Part shown: piece after piece, positions 60,191 through 64,000 of the stretch
How the letters are laid out: the number at the start of each line of letters is the position of its first letter
Position numbering within the stretch: position 1 is the first letter of the stretch
From: Yeguia hominis
GTDB lineage: Bacteria > Bacillota > Clostridia > Oscillospirales > Acutalibacteraceae
Length of the DNA: 64,000 bases
Assembly (NCBI RefSeq): GCF_014384705.1
Contig: NZ_JACRSN010000005.1
Span: forward strand, 62,001 to 126,000
Direction: 5' to 3'
Program-made: the position numbers and the translations under genes
The notes under the pieces: generated by a model
Database searches by the model: none
Told to the model about the DNA's origin: nothing
Seen by the model: only the letters and a program-made list of their open reading frames with translations

Positions 60191-61429
60191 TTGTACGAGA
60201 ATCGAGAGGAACAGGAGCGCGCGCTGCTAGTTACCGTGGATACTGGAGAATTTGATGCGGAAGCGTCGCTTGCGGAGCTTTATGAGCTGACGCGCAGTGC
60301 CGGTGCAGTGCCATTTGGCTCGATGCTGCAAAAACGGCCGTCGAAGGATGCAGCAACCTGTGTGGGGTCGGGATTCCTCGATGATGTCGCGGGATTGGTG
60401 CAGGCGCATCATTTGGATTTGGTGATTTTTGATTGTGAATTGTCGCCGACACAGATCCGAAACATCGAGAAGGCGACAGGCGTGCGGGTGATTGACCGCA
60501 CGATGCTGATTCTGGACATTTTTGCGCTGCGTGCGCGTTCCCGTGAAGGCCGGTTACAGGTGGAACTGGCACAGCTGCAATATTTGCTGCCGCGCCTTTC
60601 CGGAAAAGGGACAGCCTTATCCAGACTGGGCGGTGGAATTGGAACGCGCGGACCGGGCGAAACAAAGCTGGAGACAGACCGGCGTCATGTCCGCCGCCGG
60701 ATTGCGGCACTGCGGGAAAAATTGCGCGAGGTCGAAGAGCGCCGGGGACGCGCCGTACAAAGACGAAAGAAAGACGGCGTCCGGACGGTGGCGCTCGTGG
60801 GCTACACCAATGCCGGGAAGAGTACGCTTATGAACGCGCTGACCGATGCGGGCGTTCTGGCGGAAAATATGCTGTTTGCGACATTGGATCCCACCGCGCG
60901 TGCGCTTCGCCTGCCGCACGGTGCAGAAGTCATGCTGATCGACACAGTCGGACTGGTTCGCAGGCTGCCGCACCATCTGGTTGCCGCATTCCGTTCCACA
61001 TTGGAACAGGCCGCGCAGGCAGACCTGATCTTGAATGTATGCGATGCGGCCAGCGGAGAGGCGCAGCTGCATTTGGAGGTTACAAAAGATTTGCTGATCG
61101 AACTGGGTTGTACGGCGCCGGTAGTGCCGGTGCTGAACAAATGTGATTTGGTTCCGGAACTTGAGACGCTTCCGATGATTGGAAACGGTGTGCGCATCAG
61201 TGCCGCTACCGGAGACGGAATTCCGGCTCTTTTGGAAGAAGTCGAGCGAATTTTGCAGCTTGGTCCCGTGCAGGCAGAACTGCTGCTGCCGTTTTCGAAA
61301 AGTGGTCTTGCGGCCAAAATTCGAGAAATCGGCGTGATTTTACAGGAAGAATACCGGGCGGACGGTCTTTGGATGAAAGCACAGCTGCCGCCGCAGCTGG
61401 CAGAAGAGACGGAAGCCTATCGACAATAA
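60191..61429 (+). CDS. hflX: Ribosome-associated GTPase HflX
   Basis: 412 residues, normal length. The N-terminal HflX domain includes VIFDCELSPTQIRNIEKATGVRVIDRT, followed by a helical linker and GGIGTRGPGETKLE. The G domain has the P-loop GYTNAGKST, G3 DTVGL and G4 NKCD. It splits stalled 70S ribosomes. The TTG start at 60191 lies after a GGTGGAACGGA site; no ATG is in frame nearby. Confidence 0.94.
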   Translation: MYENREEQERALLVTVDTGEFDAEASLAELYELTRSAGAVPFGSMLQKRPSKDAATCVGSGFLDDVAGLVQAHHLDLVIFDCELSPTQIRNIEKATGVRVIDRTMLILDIFALRARSREGRLQVELAQLQYLLPRLSGKGTALSRLGGGIGTRGPGETKLETDRRHVRRRIAALREKLREVEERRGRAVQRRKKDGVRTVALVGYTNAGKSTLMNALTDAGVLAENMLFATLDPTARALRLPHGAEVMLIDTVGLVRRLPHHLVAAFRSTLEQAAQADLILNVCDAASGEAQLHLEVTKDLLIELGCTAPVVPVLNKCDLVPELETLPMIGNGVRISAATGDGIPALLEEVERILQLGPVQAELLLPFSKSGLAAKIREIGVILQEEYRADGLWMKAQLPPQLAEETEAYRQ

Positions 61430-61430
61430 A

Positions 61431-61477
61431 CAAGGCCTGCGGATGGCGGAAAACCATCTGCAGGCCTTGTGCGTTTT
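61431..61477 (+). terminator. Terminator after hflX
   Basis: CAAGGCCTGCGGATGG pairs with CCATCTGCAGGCCTTG (one G-T pair) around loop CGGAAAA, followed by TGCGTTTTG. It starts right after the hflX stop. Confidence 0.85.
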
Positions 61478-61529
61478 GTTTGCGAAATTTGACGATATAA
61501 TATGACGATCGGGATCGCGGTTTGATCCG

Positions 61530-62405
61530 TTATTCTGTCAGCGCAAAATACTGACTGGATGCACGCTTGCCGTTTGCATCGGTACATTCGACGCGGACAT
61601 AGCGGTCGCGCGGTGTGAGCACGCAGGAAGCGCTTTGAAGATTTTGCCCCAGTGTCAGGCGATCGGCTTTCCAAAATGTATCCGTAAAGAAAGCAATTCG
61701 TGTACAGGGGGAAGTTTCCGCAGTAATCACGTGATCCTCAATGGAAATGCTTCGAATATCCGGTCCCTCCGAGGCGTAAAAACGGCCTGCGCGGAGGCTT
61801 TCCAAAAGATCGGCAGTTTTTAAAGAAGGGGAAGAGAGAACGATCCAGCTTTGAAATGCGTCGCGGTCATAGAAATGTGCGTCGTCAACGCCGAGTAGGA
61901 AGCCGCGGTAGCCGTGTGCTGCAGCGATATCACAGAGAATAGAAGAATCACCGCGTCCGCCGTAGGCTTCGGAAATGCCGCTGTACAGCTCAGTGGCAAA
62001 GCATCCGGGCAGAGAAAGCAGATCCTGCGGCGAAAGCAGGGACCATGCGGGGTGCCCCAGAACAGCGAGCCCGCCGGCAGAGTGAATTTTCTGGACGAGG
62101 ACGTCAGGAGGCGTTCCATCTACGATGGAAACCGGCTCTTTGATTCCGATTCCGATGATGTGCCAGGCACGCCGGGTGGAAAAATCATTGCAGTCGAGTT
62201 CGGTTCCGCCGAGCAGCGTAAACCCGTCCAGTTCACAGCCGGGAGAATAGAGACGGTGATCGGTAATGGCTAAAAAATCATAACCGGCTTTCCGATAGGC
62301 GAAAATCGCTTCGTCCGGTGTTTTGACGCCGTCGGAGCGGTTGGTATGGGTGTGCAAATTGCCTTTGTAACGTGGCAATGTTTCGTCAAATAAGAGCTGT
62401 TTCAT
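61530..62405 (-). CDS. PHP domain-containing phosphoesterase-like protein
   Basis: 291 residues. The metal-binding HTHTNRSDG, AITDHRLYSP, GGTELDC and GHPAWSLL motifs define a polymerase/histidinol-phosphatase fold. The C-terminal domain (about 210-291) is beta-rich and resembles the sandwich found on bacterial PHP hydrolases of unknown substrate. The start at 62405 (MKQLLFDETL) has a GGAAGGAAGGCG site; the upstream extension is unlikely. Confidence 0.87.
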   Translation of the reverse strand: MKQLLFDETLPRYKGNLHTHTNRSDGVKTPDEAIFAYRKAGYDFLAITDHRLYSPGCELDGFTLLGGTELDCNDFSTRRAWHIIGIGIKEPVSIVDGTPPDVLVQKIHSAGGLAVLGHPAWSLLSPQDLLSLPGCFATELYSGISEAYGGRGDSSILCDIAAAHGYRGFLLGVDDAHFYDRDAFQSWIVLSSPSLKTADLLESLRAGRFYASEGPDIRSISIEDHVITAETSPCTRIAFFTDTFWKADRLTLGQNLQSASCVLTPRDRYVRVECTDANGKRASSQYFALTE

Positions 62406-62493
62406 AATAGGCGCCTTCCTTCCTCGGCAATGCGCGTATAAATCATGTTTCGAAAACAAGCGGAATTATGGAGTCAAAACCGGGGATACGCAA

Positions 62494-63003
62494 TTACTTC
62501 CGTACCAGGATTGTTTCAATTTCACCGACATAGAGCGTATGCAAGTCGTGTTCCGGATAAAAGCGCGGAAGAAGATTTTGATCCAAAAAAGCCTGTTCCT
62601 CCATCGGTTGGCAGAAGAGTTTTTTGCAGATCAGCACCAAACGTGCTTCCGCAAAATAAGGGGCAGACTGCGTGAAGACAGGCGTGATGCCGGTTTCCTT
62701 GGCTTTGTCGATCTCACGCCCGGATTTTGTGCCGCAGAGATTGAGCATGTCGCGCCAGCTGTCATCGAAAAAGCAAAGAGAATACCGCGGCTGCGTGTCG
62801 ACAAATTCTTTGGTGTAGCGCTGTGGCCGGATAAAAATATAGGAAACCGGTTTATTCCACAGAAAGCCCAGACCGCCCCAGGAGGCGGTCATCGTATTGT
62901 ACTGTGCAGCGTCTCCGGCTGTGATCAGCATCCAGTCTTTTCCAATAGAAGTGAATGGATTTAAGGAAAGAGAATCGGCGGGAATACTTTGAAAGGATGA
63001 CAT
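62494..63003 (-). CDS. Flavin reductase family protein
   Basis: 169 residues with the FMN-binding split-barrel fold: WMLITAGDAAQYNTMTASWGG and FIRPQRYTKEFVD are characteristic. Reduces or binds flavin; substrate unknown. The ATG at 63003 follows CAGGCGGTTTTT. It lies upstream of the PHP gene on the same strand (88 bp) and is divergent from argG. Confidence 0.88.
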   Translation of the reverse strand: MSSFQSIPADSLSLNPFTSIGKDWMLITAGDAAQYNTMTASWGGLGFLWNKPVSYIFIRPQRYTKEFVDTQPRYSLCFFDDSWRDMLNLCGTKSGREIDKAKETGITPVFTQSAPYFAEARLVLICKKLFCQPMEEQAFLDQNLLPRFYPEHDLHTLYVGEIETILVRK

Positions 63004-63063
63004 AAAAACCGCCTGCATATTTCAAAATGATATCAAGAAAACGAGCCTTCAAAATCTAGTTTC

Positions 63064-63092
63064 ATCATAATACAAAAAAGCGGAATTTACAA
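63064..63092 (-). promoter_or_regulatory. Promoter of the flavin reductase-PHP pair
   Basis: -35 TTGTAA (63087-63092), 17-base spacer, -10 TATGAT (63064-63069), 60 bp before the ATG on the minus strand. Confidence 0.7.
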
Positions 63093-63134
63093 GAGTGTGC
63101 GGCAACCGCTCCCGATAAAAGAAATTTGCAGATG

Positions 63135-63153
63135 TGAATATTCTGTATATTCA
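63135..63153. promoter_or_regulatory. Distal ArgR-box-like palindrome
   Basis: TGAATAT (63135-63141) and ATATTCA (63147-63153) form a perfect inverted repeat about 165 bp upstream of the proximal box. The half-sites match the TNTGAATAWWWWATTCANW type of arginine-repressor operators, with wider spacing. Confidence 0.5.
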
Positions 63154-63298
63154 TAAATACCAAAGCGGCAAAAAAGGATGATTTTTAAAAGATTTTCATG
63201 CAGAAATGTACAGTGCGGCAGAGAATTTCTGCGGTAAAAATAGAAACGGCACAAGAATCAAAAAAAAGACCCCGCGTTTTTATGAGAAACGATTAAAA

Positions 63299-63312
63299 TG
63301 AATAAATATTCA
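63299..63312. promoter_or_regulatory. ArgR-box-like operator upstream of argG
   Basis: TGAATAAATATTCA is an almost exact match to the 14-bp core of ARG boxes. It ends 8 bp before the -35 of argG, a position from which ArgR with arginine could repress. Confidence 0.7.
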
Positions 63313-63320
63313 CAAAACAC

Positions 63321-63348
63321 TTGATTTTAGGAGAAATGAGTGTATAAT
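63321..63348 (+). promoter_or_regulatory. SigA-type promoter of argG
   Basis: -35 TTGATT (63321-63326), 16-base spacer, -10 TATAAT (63343-63348), 49 bp before the start codon. Confidence 0.75.
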
Positions 63349-63396
63349 ATACTTATCACATACGACAAATCAGAATTTGATAGGAGGATATATGCG

Positions 63397-64000
63397 ATGA
63401 AAAAAGAGATTAAAAAAGTTGTTTTGGCGTATTCCGGCGGACTGGATACTTCCATTATTATTCCGTGGCTGAAGGAAACCTATCCCGGCTGCGAGGTCAT
63501 CGCAGTTTCCGGAGATGTTGGACAGGGCACGGAGCTGGAAGGTCTGGAAGAAAAGGCAATTAAAACCGGTGCGTCCAAGCTTTACATCGAAGATCTGAAG
63601 GAAGAATTTGTACAGGACTATGTCTATCCGACTGTAAAAGCCGGCGCGGTCTATGAAAACAAATACCTTCTGGGAACCTCCTTTGCACGTCCGATTATCG
63701 CAAAGCGGATTGTGGAAATCGCAAAGAAAGAGGGCGCGGATGCAATCTGCCACGGCTGCACAGGAAAAGGCAACGACCAGGTACGGTTTGAACTGACGAT
63801 CAAGGCGTTTGCGCCGGATATGGAAATCATTGCACCGTGGAGAATTTGGGATCTGAAGTCTCGTGAGGAAGAAATTGAATACGCGGAAGCGCATCAAATT
63901 CCGCTTAAAATCAATCGGGAGACCAATTACTCGAAGGATAAGAACCTGTGGCATCTTTCGCACGAAGGGCTGGATCTTGAGAATCCGGCAAATGAGCCGC
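63397..64000 (+). CDS. argG: Argininosuccinate synthase, 3' truncated by window edge
   Basis: First 201 residues. The ATP-pyrophosphatase P-loop LAYSGGLDTSI at the N-terminus, CHGCTGKGNDQVRF, and PWRIWDLKSREEEIEYA identify the enzyme joining citrulline and aspartate in arginine synthesis. GATAGGAGGATATATGCG precedes the ATG at 63397. Preceded by ArgR-box-like operators, which fits arginine repression. Confidence 0.98.
   Translation, partial: MKKEIKKVVLAYSGGLDTSIIIPWLKETYPGCEVIAVSGDVGQGTELEGLEEKAIKTGASKLYIEDLKEEFVQDYVYPTVKAGAVYENKYLLGTSFARPIIAKRIVEIAKKEGADAICHGCTGKGNDQVRFELTIKAFAPDMEIIAPWRIWDLKSREEEIEYAEAHQIPLKINRETNYSKDKNLWHLSHEGLDLENPANEP

Larger units (their letters stand above)
63004..63396. 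promoter_or_regulatory. Divergent control region between the flavin reductase gene and argG
   Basis: 393 bp without a gene. It contains a minus-strand promoter (63064-63092), an argG promoter (63321-63348) and two palindromes that resemble ArgR boxes (63135-63153 and 63299-63312). Confidence 0.75.

Overview
The window looks like a chromosomal segment of an endospore-forming, anaerobic Firmicute of the class Clostridia, most likely Oscillospirales/Ruminococcaceae-like. That placement is an inference from gene content: a CotF-type spore coat pair, a complete Rnf complex with an ApbE flavin transferase, zinc-type S14, L33 and L36, Firmicutes-style ribosomal gene order and strong Shine-Dalgarno sites. 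No rRNA, tRNA or CRISPR array was recognised.

Layout. 1-5.1 kb (+): the end of a sugar-uptake operon with two ABC permeases, a D-lyxose/D-mannose-type isomerase and a GH38 alpha-mannosidase. 5.1-6.9 kb: a degenerate stretch with a long hairpin, then an IS256-family insertion sequence. 7.1-13.3 kb (-): a cluster encoding an MBOAT acyltransferase, a DHHW protein, an FkbH-like enzyme, an acyl carrier protein and an ApgM-type phosphoglycerate mutase. It reads like a Dlt-type surface acylation system in which a glyceryl group may replace D-alanine. 13.8-17.4 kb (-): rpmG-secE-nusG-rplK-rplA and rplJ-rplL with an L10 leader, but without the usual rpoB/rpoC next door. 17.8-25.8 kb: a hypothetical protein on the minus strand, then on the plus strand ddl, murI, a DUF1934 gene, argS, a small membrane protein, nnrDE and a lipoprotein. 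26-27 kb: mazF and two CotF-like genes. 27.1-27.6 kb: five and a half copies of a 95-bp structured tandem repeat between a promoter and a nucleoside-salvage operon (deoD-cdd-pdp), followed by xth.

31.2-38.7 kb (-): apbE, a NusG-II protein, a Gx transporter, rnfCDGEAB and mscL, closely spaced or overlapping. 38.9-43.4 kb: a PfkB sugar kinase, a two-component system and a Gfo/Idh oxidoreductase. 43.8-59.4 kb (+): the uninterrupted S10-spc-alpha cluster from rpsJ to rplQ, including secY, adk, map, infA and rpoA. 59.5-64 kb: an unexplained 700-bp interval, hflX, a PHP-domain protein, a flavin reductase family protein, and the start of argG behind ArgR-box-like palindromes.

Most of the window is housekeeping. 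The two places that most reward a second look are the FkbH/ACP/MBOAT/DHHW cluster (8.4-13.3 kb) and the 95-bp repeat array, whose units each fold on paper into three hairpins closed by an outer stem, in what appears to be the 5' leader of the nucleoside operon.
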